Counted from the stretch's first letter, positions 7,894-16,875 are shown. The stretch is DNA of 64,000 nucleotides from Amycolatopsis sp. A133 (GCF_031082405.1 NZ_JAVHJU010000003.1:189219-253218); one strand, 5' to 3'. Notes: generated from the sequence alone by a model not told the origin. Numbers and translations are program-made.

Positions 7894-9458
7894 TGGGCGA
7901 CGACTACCAGAGCAAGGACGTCAGCCTCCACGGTTCGGAACTGTTCAACGAGGACAACCGGTCGGCCGGCGCGGGCTTCTTCGAGGCCGCGACCGGTCTG
8001 GACAAGGCCGTCAAGGAGAACGACAAGGTCGCGATCGGCATCGGCGCGGCGGGCATGGCGCTGGAGACCATCGGTCTTGTGCTGGACCCGATCGGCAGCC
8101 TGCTGACGGCCGGGATCGGCTGGCTCATCGAGCACATCACGATCCTGCGGTGGCCGCTGGACGTCCTGATGGGCGACCCCATCGGCATCGCGGCGGCCAG
8201 CGAAGCGCTCACGGCGGAGAAGAAGAAGCTGGAGCAGTGGTCGGCCGACCACCAGCAGGCGCTCGACACCCTGATGAAGGAGTGGAGCGGCAAGGCCGCG
8301 GACCAGTTCAAGAAGGACATGGACGCGGTCACCGAGCAGCTGGGCTCCCTCGGCGGCTACCTCGACCAGGCCGGCAAGAACATGAAGATCGCGGGCGGCA
8401 TCGTCGGCGCCTTCCGCGGCATCCTCCGCGACCTGATCGCGATGCTCCTGGCGACGATCATCAAGGGCGCCCTGATCGCGGCGGCGCTGGCCCCGGTGAC
8501 GTTCGGCGCGTCGATCGCCATCTTCATCGGAACGACCATCGGCACGGTGGCGACGGCGCTGGGCAAGATCGGCGCGAAGCTGGCGCAGCTGGCCCGGAAG
8601 CTGGGCGACCTGCTGCAGGCGCTGACGAAGATGGGCAAGGCGGGCGACGACCTGGCGGCGGCCAAGCCCCCGGCGACGAGCTTGACGCCGACACCCACCC
8701 CGAAGCCGGACACGACCCCGCTCCCGAAGCCGGACACCACACCGGCGCCGAAGCCGGACACGACACCGTCGTCGGCGACTCCGGAGCCGAAGCCCGAGCC
8801 GAAGCCGGACACCACACCCGAGCCCAAGCCCGAGCCGAAACCGGAACCCAAACCCGACACCACCCCCTCGTCGGCGACCCCGGAACCCAAGCCCGAGCCC
8901 AAACCGGACACCACCCCCGAGCCCAAGCCCGAGCCGAAACCGGAACCCAAACCCGACACCACCCCCTCGTCGGCAACTCCGGAACCCAAGCCCGAGCCCA
9001 AACCGGACACCACACCGGAACCCAAGCCCGAGCCGAAACCCGACACCACCCCCGAGCCCAAGCCGGACCCCGCGCCTTCCTCGTCGTCGGCCACCCCGGA
9101 ACCGAAGCCGGACACCACGCCCGAGCCGAAGCCGGACTCCACACCGTCCACTCCGGAACCCAAGCCGCACAAGCCGTTCACCGATCAGATGACCAACGTC
9201 ATCCGGACCAAGCTGTCCCAGATGGACGGTGTGACGCCCGAAATCATGCAGAAGTTCGACAAGATCTCCAACTTCTCCGTGCACGAGCTCGGCAAGCTCT
9301 TCGGCAAGGCGGGCGCCGAGAAGTTCGAGTCGGCGGTCAAGGTGATGACCGACCCGTGGTTCGGCAAGTCGGGCCTGGCCGGCAAGACCGTCGTCGACAT
9401 GATCAAGGGCGTGCCCGCCAGCATCGGCAACGTCACCGGCGGGGACGACGACTCCTAG
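7893..9458 (+). CDS. WXG-like T7SS-associated protein with a PEPKPD repeat region
   Basis: A 521-residue protein. Helical residues 85-175 carry a WSG turn at Trp131 ([11 protein letters not shown]), the WXG100 hallmark. Hydrophobic segments follow between about 170 and 235 and could span or insert into a membrane. Residues 265-427 are Pro/Lys/Glu/Thr repeats of PEPKP and PDTTP type. The last 90 residues are a charged helical domain with no toxin motif I recognise. There is no Sec signal. It is the last gene of the coupled trio with the YbaB-like and EspC-like genes, and is probably the largest exported or surface partner. Confidence 0.75.
   Translation: MGDDYQSKDVSLHGSELFNEDNRSAGAGFFEAATGLDKAVKENDKVAIGIGAAGMALETIGLVLDPIGSLLTAGIGWLIEHITILRWPLDVLMGDPIGIAAASEALTAEKKKLEQWSADHQQALDTLMKEWSGKAADQFKKDMDAVTEQLGSLGGYLDQAGKNMKIAGGIVGAFRGILRDLIAMLLATIIKGALIAAALAPVTFGASIAIFIGTTIGTVATALGKIGAKLAQLARKLGDLLQALTKMGKAGDDLAAAKPPATSLTPTPTPKPDTTPLPKPDTTPAPKPDTTPSSATPEPKPEPKPDTTPEPKPEPKPEPKPDTTPSSATPEPKPEPKPDTTPEPKPEPKPEPKPDTTPSSATPEPKPEPKPDTTPEPKPEPKPDTTPEPKPDPAPSSSSATPEPKPDTTPEPKPDSTPSTPEPKPHKPFTDQMTNVIRTKLSQMDGVTPEIMQKFDKISNFSVHELGKLFGKAGAEKFESAVKVMTDPWFGKSGLAGKTVVDMIKGVPASIGNVTGGDDDS
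8820..9017 (+). repeat. tandem 99-nt duplication inside the PEPKPD coding region
   Basis: Bases 8820-8918 and 8919-9017 are two tandem copies that match at about 95 of 99 positions. Each encodes 33 residues of the [23 protein letters not shown] type. Similar shorter blocks flank them from about 8690 to 9170. The period is a multiple of three, so the frame is kept. The pattern points to recent expansion by slippage or unequal crossing-over. Confidence 0.85.
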
Positions 9459-10315
9459 CCGAGCGGCTCCAGGCCGGTCAGCGCGACGCTCTCGGTCCAC
9501 AGCCGCGCGGCGGCCGCGTCGTCGGTCAGGTTCGCCCACCGGGGTTCGAGCCGGGGCCGTCCGCGCAGCCCGAACACGCGCGGGCCCCACAGCTGGCCGC
9601 CCTCGACGTCCGGGCCGAGCACCGCGCGGACGGCCGGTCGCGCTCCCGCGTCCTTGCCGTGCAACACCGCGCGGGCCGGGAGCCCGCGCAGCCAGGCGCC
9701 GGTCGTGCGGACGTGCACCGGCGGCCGTGACGGCGTCAGGGAGTCGAGCGCGCCGCCCGGGTGGGCGAGCACGCTGACGCGCCGTGAGCCCGCGGCCCGC
9801 AGCCGCCGGTCGAGTTCGAGCGCGAACAGCATCTGGGCCAGTTTGGACCGCTCGTAGGCACGCTTCGGGCGGTAATCGCGCTCGCTTTGGAGGTCGGCGA
9901 AGTCGAGGCTCGCCGACTTCGCCGCGAAGCTGCCCGTGGTCACGATGCGCGCGGCCGGGGTCAGCACCGGCAGCAGCCGGGCGATCAGGGCGAAGTGGCC
10001 GAGGTGGTTGGTGCCGAACATCAGCTCGTGCCCGTCCCGGGTTTCCCGCCGCGGCGGGGCGTCGAGCGCGACACCGGCGTTGCACAGGACGGCGTCCAGC
10101 TCACCCACGTCCGGGTCGACCGAGCCGAGGTCGGCGAGGTCCAGCCGGACGTGCGTCACCTTCGCCCCGGAAACCCGTGAGCGGATCGAGGCGGTCGCGG
10201 CTCGCGCCTTGTCCGGGTCGCGGCTGCCGATCACCACCTCCGCGCCCGCCGAAGCCAGTTGCTCGGCGGCGAAGTACCCGATCCCGGCGTTGCCCCCGGT
10301 CACCAGTACCCGCAT
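9455..10315 (-). CDS. short-chain dehydrogenase/reductase (SDR)
   Basis: The 286-residue protein has the classical nucleotide-binding motif TGGNAGIG near residue 7, a CNAGVAL strand, and the catalytic YERSK (Tyr-x-x-x-Lys). The FGTNHLGHFAL stretch resembles the retinol-dehydrogenase-like SDR group that uses NADP(H) on lipid or xenobiotic carbonyls. Substrate is unknown. It is divergent from a TetR gene 32 nt away, the usual arrangement for autoregulated reductase/TetR pairs. Its stop overlaps the stop of the PEPKPD gene by 4 nt. Confidence 0.87.
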   Translation of the reverse strand: MRVLVTGGNAGIGYFAAEQLASAGAEVVIGSRDPDKARAATASIRSRVSGAKVTHVRLDLADLGSVDPDVGELDAVLCNAGVALDAPPRRETRDGHELMFGTNHLGHFALIARLLPVLTPAARIVTTGSFAAKSASLDFADLQSERDYRPKRAYERSKLAQMLFALELDRRLRAAGSRRVSVLAHPGGALDSLTPSRPPVHVRTTGAWLRGLPARAVLHGKDAGARPAVRAVLGPDVEGGQLWGPRVFGLRGRPRLEPRWANLTDDAAAARLWTESVALTGLEPLG

Positions 10316-10347
10316 CGCCGCCCCCTCCCCGTGCCAAGCTGTCCGAC

Positions 10348-10968
10348 GTGGACAACGCTACCGACGAACCGGCCCGTGCGGGGTACCGGCGGTCGGCCGG
10401 GTCGCCCCGCGGCGAGGCCCGGCGCCGGGAACTGCTGGCGAAGATCACCGACGACGTGGCCGAGAACGGGCTCGTCGACTTCTCGCTGCGGCGTGCCGCA
10501 CGGGCCGCCGGGACGACGCACAAGGTGCTGCTCTACCACTTCGAAGGCGCCGAAGATCTGCTTCGGCAGGTGGTTTTTGCGCTGCGCGAGCGGCGGATCG
10601 GCAACGCGCTGACGGCCGCCGCCGCGGAGTCGCCGACGCTCGCCGGCCGCGTCCGGGCCGCCTGGTCCAGCCTTCGCGAGGAGACGCAGCTGCGTCGCGT
10701 CCTCGACCAGGCGATGGGCCTGGCGATGTACGACCCGGGCCGGTACGCCGCGCTCGGCCGGGGCGCGTCCCAGCAGTACCTGCCGACGCTGGTGTCGTTC
10801 TGCCCCGGGCACTGGCCGGAGCAGCGCAAACTCGAGGTTGCCGGGATGATCCTCGCGACGCTGCGCGGCTTCCTCGTGGACCTGCTGGTCAGCCCGGACG
10901 GCGAGGGCGCGGCGGCCGGTTTCGCGGCGTTGCTGCGGGCGGTCGAACGGGAGGAAGCGGCGCCCTGA
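10348..10968 (+). CDS. TetR-family transcriptional regulator
   Basis: This 206-residue protein has an N-terminal TetR helix-turn-helix (about 20-65: RRELLAKITDDVAENGL, SLRRAARAAGTTHKVLLYHF) and a variable ligand-binding helical domain. GTG 10348 is the first usable start in the open frame. It is divergent from the SDR gene, and the 32-nt spacer is likely to carry a shared operator. A CAAGCT hexamer ends 8 nt before the start, so the message may be leaderless. It lies 64 nt before an alpha/beta hydrolase gene, which it may also control. Confidence 0.85.
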   Translation: MDNATDEPARAGYRRSAGSPRGEARRRELLAKITDDVAENGLVDFSLRRAARAAGTTHKVLLYHFEGAEDLLRQVVFALRERRIGNALTAAAAESPTLAGRVRAAWSSLREETQLRRVLDQAMGLAMYDPGRYAALGRGASQQYLPTLVSFCPGHWPEQRKLEVAGMILATLRGFLVDLLVSPDGEGAAAGFAALLRAVEREEAAP

Positions 10969-11032
10969 TCCTCGACAGTTTGCGAACCACGTGGTTCACT
11001 TCTGCCCAGGGGGACCCTCTGGGAGGTCGCAC

Positions 11033-11863
11033 ATGCAGGTCGAGCTGTCCGCGGGCACCATCGAGTACACCGATACGGGCGGAACGGGCTCGGTCGTCGT
11101 CTTCGTCCACGGCTTGCTGATGGACGGCTCGCTCTGGGACGGCCCGGTGGCCGGCCTGGACCGGCTCCGCTGCGTGGTCCCGACCCTGCCGCTGGGCGCG
11201 CACCGGCATCCGATGCGGGACGACGCCGACCTGTCCCTGCCCGGCGTCGCCCGGCTGCTCACGGAGCTCCTGGAGCGCCTGGACCTGCGGGACGTCACCC
11301 TGTGCGGCGTCGATACGGGCGGCGCGCTGGTGCAGCTGCTCATGGCGGACGGCGCGCCGCGGGTGAGCCGCGTGGTGCTGGCGTCGTGCGACGCGTTCGA
11401 CAACTTCCCGCCCGGCCTCACCGGCAAGACGCTGTTCCTGACGGGGAAACTCCCGCCGCGCCTGTTCGGGGCGTTCATGCAGCAGATGCGGCTGCGCGCG
11501 GTGCGCCGTCTCCCCATTGCGTTCGGCTGGCTGACGAAGCGCGGAGACGCGGCCACGGCCCGCTGGATCCGGCCGGTGCTGACCCAGGCCGGGATCCGCC
11601 GCGACACGGTCCGCGTCCTGCGGGCGGCCGCCGCCGCACCGGGAATCCTGCTGGAGGCGGCCGGGCGGCTGCCGGGCTTCGACCGGCCGGCGCTGGTCGT
11701 CTGGGCCGGCGAGGACCGCGTGATGCCACCCGCGCACGGCCGGCGGCTGGCCGGCTTGCTGCCGAAGGGCAAGCTGGTCGAGGTGGCCGACAGCTACACG
11801 CTGCTGCCCCTCGACCAGCCGGCGGAGTTCGCCCGGCTGGTCCGGGAGTTCACAGCCGGCTGA
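11033..11863 (+). CDS. alpha/beta hydrolase with Asp at the nucleophile position
   Basis: The 276-residue protein shows the alpha/beta hydrolase fold: an oxyanion motif VFVHGLLMDGSLW, a nucleophile elbow CGVDTGGA, and an acid strand ALVVWAGEDRVMPP. The elbow reads G-x-D-x-G, so Asp replaces the usual Ser, as in dehalogenase-type hydrolases. The region expected to carry the catalytic His (DSYTLLPLDQP) has none. A GGGAGG lies 6 nt before ATG 11033. The activity cannot be named, and it may be catalytically altered. It overlaps the DUF742 gene by 14 nt at the 3' end. Confidence 0.8.
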   Translation: MQVELSAGTIEYTDTGGTGSVVVFVHGLLMDGSLWDGPVAGLDRLRCVVPTLPLGAHRHPMRDDADLSLPGVARLLTELLERLDLRDVTLCGVDTGGALVQLLMADGAPRVSRVVLASCDAFDNFPPGLTGKTLFLTGKLPPRLFGAFMQQMRLRAVRRLPIAFGWLTKRGDAATARWIRPVLTQAGIRRDTVRVLRAAAAAPGILLEAAGRLPGFDRPALVVWAGEDRVMPPAHGRRLAGLLPKGKLVEVADSYTLLPLDQPAEFARLVREFTAG

Positions 11864-12221
11864 GGCCGTGCAGGATCCGCTTCATCAGGTCCATGCTCGG
11901 GCGGTTCCCCGAACTCCGCTTCGCGGTGTGCACGGCGACGAGTCCGCGATCGGCGAGGTCGGAGAGCAGGACCCGCGCCACCCCCAGCGGGATCCGCCGT
12001 CGCGCGGCGACCTCGGCGACCGACTGCGAAGTGCGGCACAGCACGCAGATCTCCGACTCTTCCGCCGAGCTCCCCCGGGTCATCGCGCGCCCCCGCGCGG
12101 TGGTCGAAACGAGCGTTTCGACGGGAAGGTCACGCGTCGGTCGCGTCCGGCCGTGGGTGCGGAAGTACGGACGGACGAGCCCCGCCGCCCCTCCGTCGTC
12201 GAGCGCGGTCCCCCAGTGCAC
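11850..12221 (-). CDS. DUF742 (conservon CvnC-like) protein, orphan
   Basis: The 123-residue protein has the DUF742 signature: VRPYFRTHGRT near the start, ETLVS, a winged-helix core (SVAEVAARRRIPLGVARVLLSDLADRGLV) and the tail H(G/T)LSRL. DUF742 proteins normally sit in a four-gene conservon with a nitrate/nitrite-sensor-like kinase, a roadblock/LC7 protein and an MglA-like GTPase. None of those partners is within the surrounding 10 kb. A clean AAGGAG lies 6 nt before the GTG start at 12221. Confidence 0.85.
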   Translation of the reverse strand: MHWGTALDDGGAAGLVRPYFRTHGRTRPTRDLPVETLVSTTARGRAMTRGSSAEESEICVLCRTSQSVAEVAARRRIPLGVARVLLSDLADRGLVAVHTAKRSSGNRPSMDLMKRILHGLSRL

Positions 12222-12382
12222 AGCCAGCTCCTTACGGCGATTAATCCTTGTCGGCGATTATTCGACACCGTGATCGACTCCACCGCAATCGACCGAACAG
12301 GCTAACGGACGGTAAACTGCAGGTCGGGGCGACGCCGTTGAACGACACCCCCCAGGGGGAGGAAGGTCATCCAGCGGGATTA

Positions 12383-12526
12383 TCAGACTTCTGACAAGTT
12401 CGCAGGCTTCCGCGCCTTCCGGGCGCGACCCAGCAGGCGCGTCACCCGCCGCCGCCACCACCGGGCGGCGGCGTACTCCTGCTGGACCTCGGCGATGCGT
12501 GCCCTGAGGTAGGCGTCGGAAATCAT
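12383..12526 (-). CDS. small basic hypothetical protein (47 aa)
   Basis: A 47-residue reading frame begins at ATG 12526, with CAGGAG 6 nt upstream. The protein has an amphipathic helix (SDAYLRARIAEVQQEYAAAR) followed by a very basic stretch (WWRRRVTRLLGRARKARK). This suggests nucleic-acid or membrane binding, but no family is recognised. It is divergent from the large BTAD regulator, 124 nt away. The site and codon bias support a real gene; the function is unknown. Confidence 0.55.
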   Translation of the reverse strand: MISDAYLRARIAEVQQEYAAARWWRRRVTRLLGRARKARKPANLSEV

Positions 12527-12650
12527 CTTGCGCTCCTGCCCTGGTCGTCCGGTGCCGCCACCGTGCGCCGGGACCGTTGGGAAAACCTTGACCAGACCTT
12601 GTCCGGGAGGAGCCGATCCGCTAGGCCTGAGGGCAGGGAGGGATTCGGTC

Positions 12651-15455
12651 GTGGTGGAGCTGCGGGTGCTGGGTGCCGTCGAAGTCGTGGCCGGCGGCAC
12701 CCGGTTCGACGTCGGGCCCGCGCGTCAGCGTGACGTGCTGGCCGTGCTGCTCCTCGAAGTCGGCCGGGCGGTCCCGGCCGACCGGCTCGTCGACCGCGTG
12801 TGGGGCGACCGGCCGCCCCGGCAGCCGAGGAACTCGCTGTACGCGTACGTGTCCCGTCTGCGTGCGGTGCTCGGCGGGCTGGACGGGGTGGCGATCGAAC
12901 GCGACCGTGACGGCTACGTGCTGCTCGCCGATCCGCTGGCGATGGACGTCCACCGGTTCGAGAGCCTGCTCCGGCGGGCGAGGACGACGGCGGACGACCA
13001 CGCGGCCCTCGCGCTGTACGACGAGGCCTTGGCGCTCTGGCGCGGGACACCGCTCAGCGAGCTGGACTCCCCGTGGGTCGACAGCGTCCGCAGTGAACTG
13101 GAGCGCAAGCGCGAAACGGCCGTGTTGGACCGCGACGACCTCCGGCTGCGCACCGGCGCCCACGCCGCCGTGCTCGCCCGGCCCGCCCCGGCGGGCGTGA
13201 CCGGCGAACGGGCGGCGGCGCAGCGGATCGAGGCGCTGTTCCTCGACGGGCGCCCGGCCGATGCGTTGCGCGAGTACGAAAAGGTCCGGCTGCACCTGGC
13301 GGACGAACTCGGCACCGACCCCGGACCGCGGCTGCGCGGCCTGCACGAGCGGATCTTGACCGGCGCCGGTCCCGAACCCCGGCAGCTCCCGGCCGCGCCA
13401 CCGTCCTTCTCCGGACGCACCGGCGAACTGGCGGCTCTCGACCGGATGCTCGCCGCCGAGGGCGCGGTGGCGGTGATTTCCGGCCCCGGCGGTCTCGGGA
13501 AGACGTGGCTGGCCGTGCGGTGGGCGACCGACCACGCGAGCCGGTTCCCCGACGGCCAGCTGTACGCCGACCTCCGCGGCTTCGACCCGATCCACGAACC
13601 GGTGCCCGCCGAGCGCGCGCTCCGCGGGTTCCTCGGCGCGCTGGGCGTCGCCGCGGCGTCGATCTCGCCGGAGCCGGACGGGCAGGTGGCGCTGTACCGG
13701 AGCCTCACGGCGCGGCGCCGGCTGCTGGTGGTGCTCGACAACGCGCGCGACACGGGGCACGTGACGCCGTTGCTGCCCGGCGGATCCTCCTGCTCGGTCC
13801 TGGTCACGAGCCGCCACGAGCTCGGCGGCCTGCGCACCACGCACGGGGCGAGCGCGCTGCCCCTGCGCACCCTCGACGAAGGTCAGGCGCGGGAACTGCT
13901 CGCCCACAAGCTGGGCGCGGCCCGGCTGGCCGAAGAACCCGAGGCGGCCCGGGAGGTCGTCCGCCAGTGCGGCGGCATGTCCCTGGCCCTCGCGATCGTC
14001 GCCGCCCGGGTCTGCAGCGGGCCCGGCCGCCGGCTGTCCGCGCTGGCCGCCGAACTGCGCGAAAGCCGGCTGGACGCACTGGACACCGGGGAGCTGACCG
14101 CGAGCCTGCGTGCGGTGTTCGACGCCTCGTACCGGTCTCTCGACCCGGGATCGGCAGCCGCGTTCCGCCTCCTCGGGCTGGTGCCCGCCGACGACGTGGA
14201 CCGCGCGGCGGCGACCGCCCTGCTCGGCGACGCCCGGCCGCTGCGCGTGCTGTGCGCCGCCCACCTCCTGGAGGAGCACCTGCCGGGCCGGTTCCGGATG
14301 CACGACCTCGTCAAGCTCCACGCCGCCGAACTCGCGGCCCGCACCGACGACCCCGCCACCCGGCTCGCGGCGTCGACCCGGCTGTTCGACCACTACTTGT
14401 GCCGGGCTTCGGCGGCCATGGACCTGTTTTCGCCTCACGAGCCCTACGTGCGGCCACGCCCGGACGGACCGTGCCCCGGCTTCGCGGACGCCCGGGCCGC
14501 GCGGGCCTGGCTGGACGCCGAACGGGCCACCATGCTCGCATCGGCCACGAGCGCACCGGAGGCACTGGCCGGGCACGTGATCAGGTTGTCGGCGACGCTC
14601 TGGCGGTACCTGTACGTCGCGGCGCACCACCACGAGGCGCTCACCCTCCACACGACGGCGCTCGCGCTGACGCGCCCCGGCACGCCGGAACGGGGATTCG
14701 CCGCCCACGCCGTCGGAAAGGCCCTGATCCTCCTCGGCAGCTTCGACGAAGCCGCCGAGCGTCTCGGCGAGGCGCTCGCGCTGGCGTCGGACCAGCGGAA
14801 CGACCTGCTCGAAAGCATGGTCCGCAACAGCATCGCCACGATCGACGACATCCGCGGCCACCGAACGGCGGCCCGCGAGCAGTACGGGCTGGCCCTCGCG
14901 GCAGCGCGCCGGACGGGCCACGCCCTGCTGGAGGGAATAGCCCTGTGCAACATAGGCGAGCACTACCGCTGGTGCGCCGACCACGAGACGGCGGTCGAGT
15001 ACTTGCAGCACAGTGGCCGCATCGCCCAGGAGATCGGCTCGGCGGGCCTGGGCGGCCCGGTGTTGTCGGCGCTGGGCAGCGCGTACGCGGGCTTGGGCCG
15101 GCCGGAGGAAGCGGACGACCACTTCCGCCGCGCCCTCGAGTTGGCCCGGGTGGGTCGGAACACGAACCTGGAGGTTTCGACGCTGAACGACCTGGCCGCG
15201 ACGAAGAAAGGGACGGAGGCGATCGAGCTGTACGAGAAAGCGCTGGCGTTAGCTCGCCGGACTGGTCACCTCCGCGAGCGCGCCCTTGCGCACCACGGAC
15301 TCGGGGTGATGCACCGGGCCGCGGGAGATCTCACGGAGGCAACGGCCCACCTTGAGGCGGCGTTGGTGGCGTATGCCGAGCTTCGGGCACCGGAGGCGGA
15401 AGAGGTGAGGGTCTTGCTCGGGCGCCATGATCCCGCGGGGAGGCCGGACTCTTAG
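12651..15455 (+). CDS. BTAD/NB-ARC/TPR transcriptional regulator (AfsR/SARP type)
   Basis: A 934-residue regulator. An OmpR-like winged helix covers residues 1-95 (LRVLGAVEV, NSLYAYVSRLRAVL). A bacterial transcriptional activator domain spans about 95-240. An NB-ARC ATPase (about 255-510) has P-loop GPGGLGKT at 278-285 and Walker B LLVVLDNARD. TPR repeats fill about 690-915. AfsR-type proteins activate secondary metabolism or development genes. GTG 12651 is chosen because AGGGAGG lies at 12635-12641. No biosynthetic cluster adjoins it, so its target is probably elsewhere or is the aldehyde dehydrogenase region. Confidence 0.88.
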   Translation: MVELRVLGAVEVVAGGTRFDVGPARQRDVLAVLLLEVGRAVPADRLVDRVWGDRPPRQPRNSLYAYVSRLRAVLGGLDGVAIERDRDGYVLLADPLAMDVHRFESLLRRARTTADDHAALALYDEALALWRGTPLSELDSPWVDSVRSELERKRETAVLDRDDLRLRTGAHAAVLARPAPAGVTGERAAAQRIEALFLDGRPADALREYEKVRLHLADELGTDPGPRLRGLHERILTGAGPEPRQLPAAPPSFSGRTGELAALDRMLAAEGAVAVISGPGGLGKTWLAVRWATDHASRFPDGQLYADLRGFDPIHEPVPAERALRGFLGALGVAAASISPEPDGQVALYRSLTARRRLLVVLDNARDTGHVTPLLPGGSSCSVLVTSRHELGGLRTTHGASALPLRTLDEGQARELLAHKLGAARLAEEPEAAREVVRQCGGMSLALAIVAARVCSGPGRRLSALAAELRESRLDALDTGELTASLRAVFDASYRSLDPGSAAAFRLLGLVPADDVDRAAATALLGDARPLRVLCAAHLLEEHLPGRFRMHDLVKLHAAELAARTDDPATRLAASTRLFDHYLCRASAAMDLFSPHEPYVRPRPDGPCPGFADARAARAWLDAERATMLASATSAPEALAGHVIRLSATLWRYLYVAAHHHEALTLHTTALALTRPGTPERGFAAHAVGKALILLGSFDEAAERLGEALALASDQRNDLLESMVRNSIATIDDIRGHRTAAREQYGLALAAARRTGHALLEGIALCNIGEHYRWCADHETAVEYLQHSGRIAQEIGSAGLGGPVLSALGSAYAGLGRPEEADDHFRRALELARVGRNTNLEVSTLNDLAATKKGTEAIELYEKALALARRTGHLRERALAHHGLGVMHRAAGDLTEATAHLEAALVAYAELRAPEAEEVRVLLGRHDPAGRPDS

Positions 15456-15474
15456 GCGACGACCGCGGCTTGGG

Positions 15475-16836
15475 TCAGAGGCGTATCGGTTTCTTGTTCA
15501 TGAACTCCTCAATCCCCAACGGACCCAGTTCCCGCCCGATCCCCGACCGCTTGATCCCCCCGAACGGCAGATCCGCCTCCGAACCCCCCGACTTGTTGAC
15601 GTAAACCATCCCCGCCTCGATCCCCCGGGCCACCCGAGCCGCCCGCCGTCGATCCGCTGAGAACACGCTCGCCCCCAATCCGAACGGGGTGTCGTTCGCC
15701 AGAGTCACCGCCTGCTCCTCCGTCTCCGCGCGGAACACCAGCGCCACCGGGCCGAAGATCTCCTCGTGGTACGCCGCCATCTTCGGGGTCACCTCCGTCA
15801 GGACCGTTGCCTCCAGGTACGCGCCCGGGCCTGGGATCCGGTGGCCGCCCGCTCGCAGGGTTGCTCCTTCGCGGATCGCCGCCTCGATCTGGGCCGCCAC
15901 CTCGTCCGCTGCCGATGATGAGGCCAAGGGGGGCAATGTTGTTGCCGGGTCTGCCGGGTCGCCTGGGATGAAGTACTCCGTCACGCGCTTGGCGAACCGG
16001 TCGGTGAACTCCTCGTACAGCTCGCCCAGGACGATGATGCGCTTGGGTGCGTTGCACGACTGGCCGCAGTTGCGCATGCGGGCCGTGGCGATCGTCTTGA
16101 CCGTTTCGTCCAGGTCGTCGGTGTCCAGCACGATCAAGGGGTCCGAGCCGCCCAGTTCCAGGACGCACTTCTTGAGGTTTCGGCCGGCTTCGGCCGCCAC
16201 CGAAATTCCGGCCTGCTCACTTCCGGTGAGCGACACGCCCTGGATGCGCGGGTCCGCGAGGATCCCGGGCACCTGACGGCTGGAGGCGAACACGTTCACG
16301 TAGGCGTCCGCGGGCACCCCGGCGTCCCGCAGCACGGACTCGATCGCCACCGCCGAGCGCGGGCAGATCGACGCGTGCTTGAGCAGGATCGTGTTGCCTA
16401 GCACCAGGTTCGGCGCGACGAACCGCGCGACCTGGTAGCACGGGAAGTTCCACGGCATCACCCCCAGCAGCGCCCCGATCGGCTCCTTCGTCAGCACCGC
16501 CTCGCCGCCGCGGATGGCCAGGGGCTCGTCCGCCAGCAGGGCCGGCCCGCGCTCGCTGTAGTACCGGAAGATGTCCGCGACGACGCCGACTTCTCCGCGG
16601 CCCTCGTTGATCCGCTTCCCCATCTCCAGGGTCATGATCGCGGCGAGCTCGTCGGCACGCTCGGCGAACAGCTCCGCCGCCCGCAACACGATCGCGGCGC
16701 GTTCGGCGACCGGACGGGCCCGCCACACCCCGTACCCGCGGTGCACGCGGTCGATCGCCGCGCGGACCTCGGAGTCGGACGCGTTCGGGATCTCGTCGAT
16801 CAGCTCGCCCGTCGCCGGGTTGGTGACTGTATACAA
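15475..16836 (-). CDS. NAD(P)-dependent aldehyde dehydrogenase (succinate-semialdehyde dehydrogenase-like)
   Basis: The 453-residue enzyme starts at TTG 16836 with AGGAGG 5 nt upstream. It carries the catalytic Cys in NCGQSCNAPKR, the general-base Glu in LELGGSDP, and the PWNFPCYQ substrate-tunnel motif seen in succinate-semialdehyde dehydrogenases. The family oxidises aldehydes to acids with NAD(P)+. The frame is open upstream to 17196, but no supported start lies there. Two copies of a ten-base operator overlap the start codon and promoter, indicating tight control by an unlinked regulator. Confidence 0.88.
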   Translation of the reverse strand: MYTVTNPATGELIDEIPNASDSEVRAAIDRVHRGYGVWRARPVAERAAIVLRAAELFAERADELAAIMTLEMGKRINEGRGEVGVVADIFRYYSERGPALLADEPLAIRGGEAVLTKEPIGALLGVMPWNFPCYQVARFVAPNLVLGNTILLKHASICPRSAVAIESVLRDAGVPADAYVNVFASSRQVPGILADPRIQGVSLTGSEQAGISVAAEAGRNLKKCVLELGGSDPLIVLDTDDLDETVKTIATARMRNCGQSCNAPKRIIVLGELYEEFTDRFAKRVTEYFIPGDPADPATTLPPLASSSAADEVAAQIEAAIREGATLRAGGHRIPGPGAYLEATVLTEVTPKMAAYHEEIFGPVALVFRAETEEQAVTLANDTPFGLGASVFSADRRRAARVARGIEAGMVYVNKSGGSEADLPFGGIKRSGIGRELGPLGIEEFMNKKPIRL

Positions 16837-16875
16837 GGCGGCCTCCTGGGCTGGACTACTGGATACTGTATACAC
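16827..16875 (-). promoter_or_regulatory. duplicated ACTGTATACA operator at the aldehyde dehydrogenase start
   Basis: TGTATACA occurs at 16828-16835, overlapping the TTG start codon, and again at 16867-16874. The two centres are 39 bp apart and both copies share the flanking AC (ACTGTATACA on the plus strand). TGTATACA is a perfect palindrome and resembles GntR-family half-sites. Site spacing near four helical turns would allow cooperative or looping repression. No GntR gene is in the window. Confidence 0.55.

Noticed and set aside
8686..9173. CRISPR-like spaced repeats
   Set aside because: The repeats are in frame, encode PEPKP/PDTTP units without unique spacers, and have a period of 99 nt that keeps the reading frame.
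9180..9458. A toxin domain at the C-terminus of the PEPKPD protein
   Set aside because: The last 90 residues are helical with no catalytic motif seen, and no candidate immunity gene follows; the next gene is a convergent SDR.
11033..11863. A haloalkane dehalogenase
   Set aside because: The Asp elbow is shared, but the other halide-binding and His residues are not seen, so a specific activity is not claimed.
12651..15455. A pathway-specific activator of a biosynthetic cluster
   Set aside because: The regulator is of AfsR/SARP type, but no polyketide, peptide or terpene synthase gene is within the window, so no cluster is claimed.
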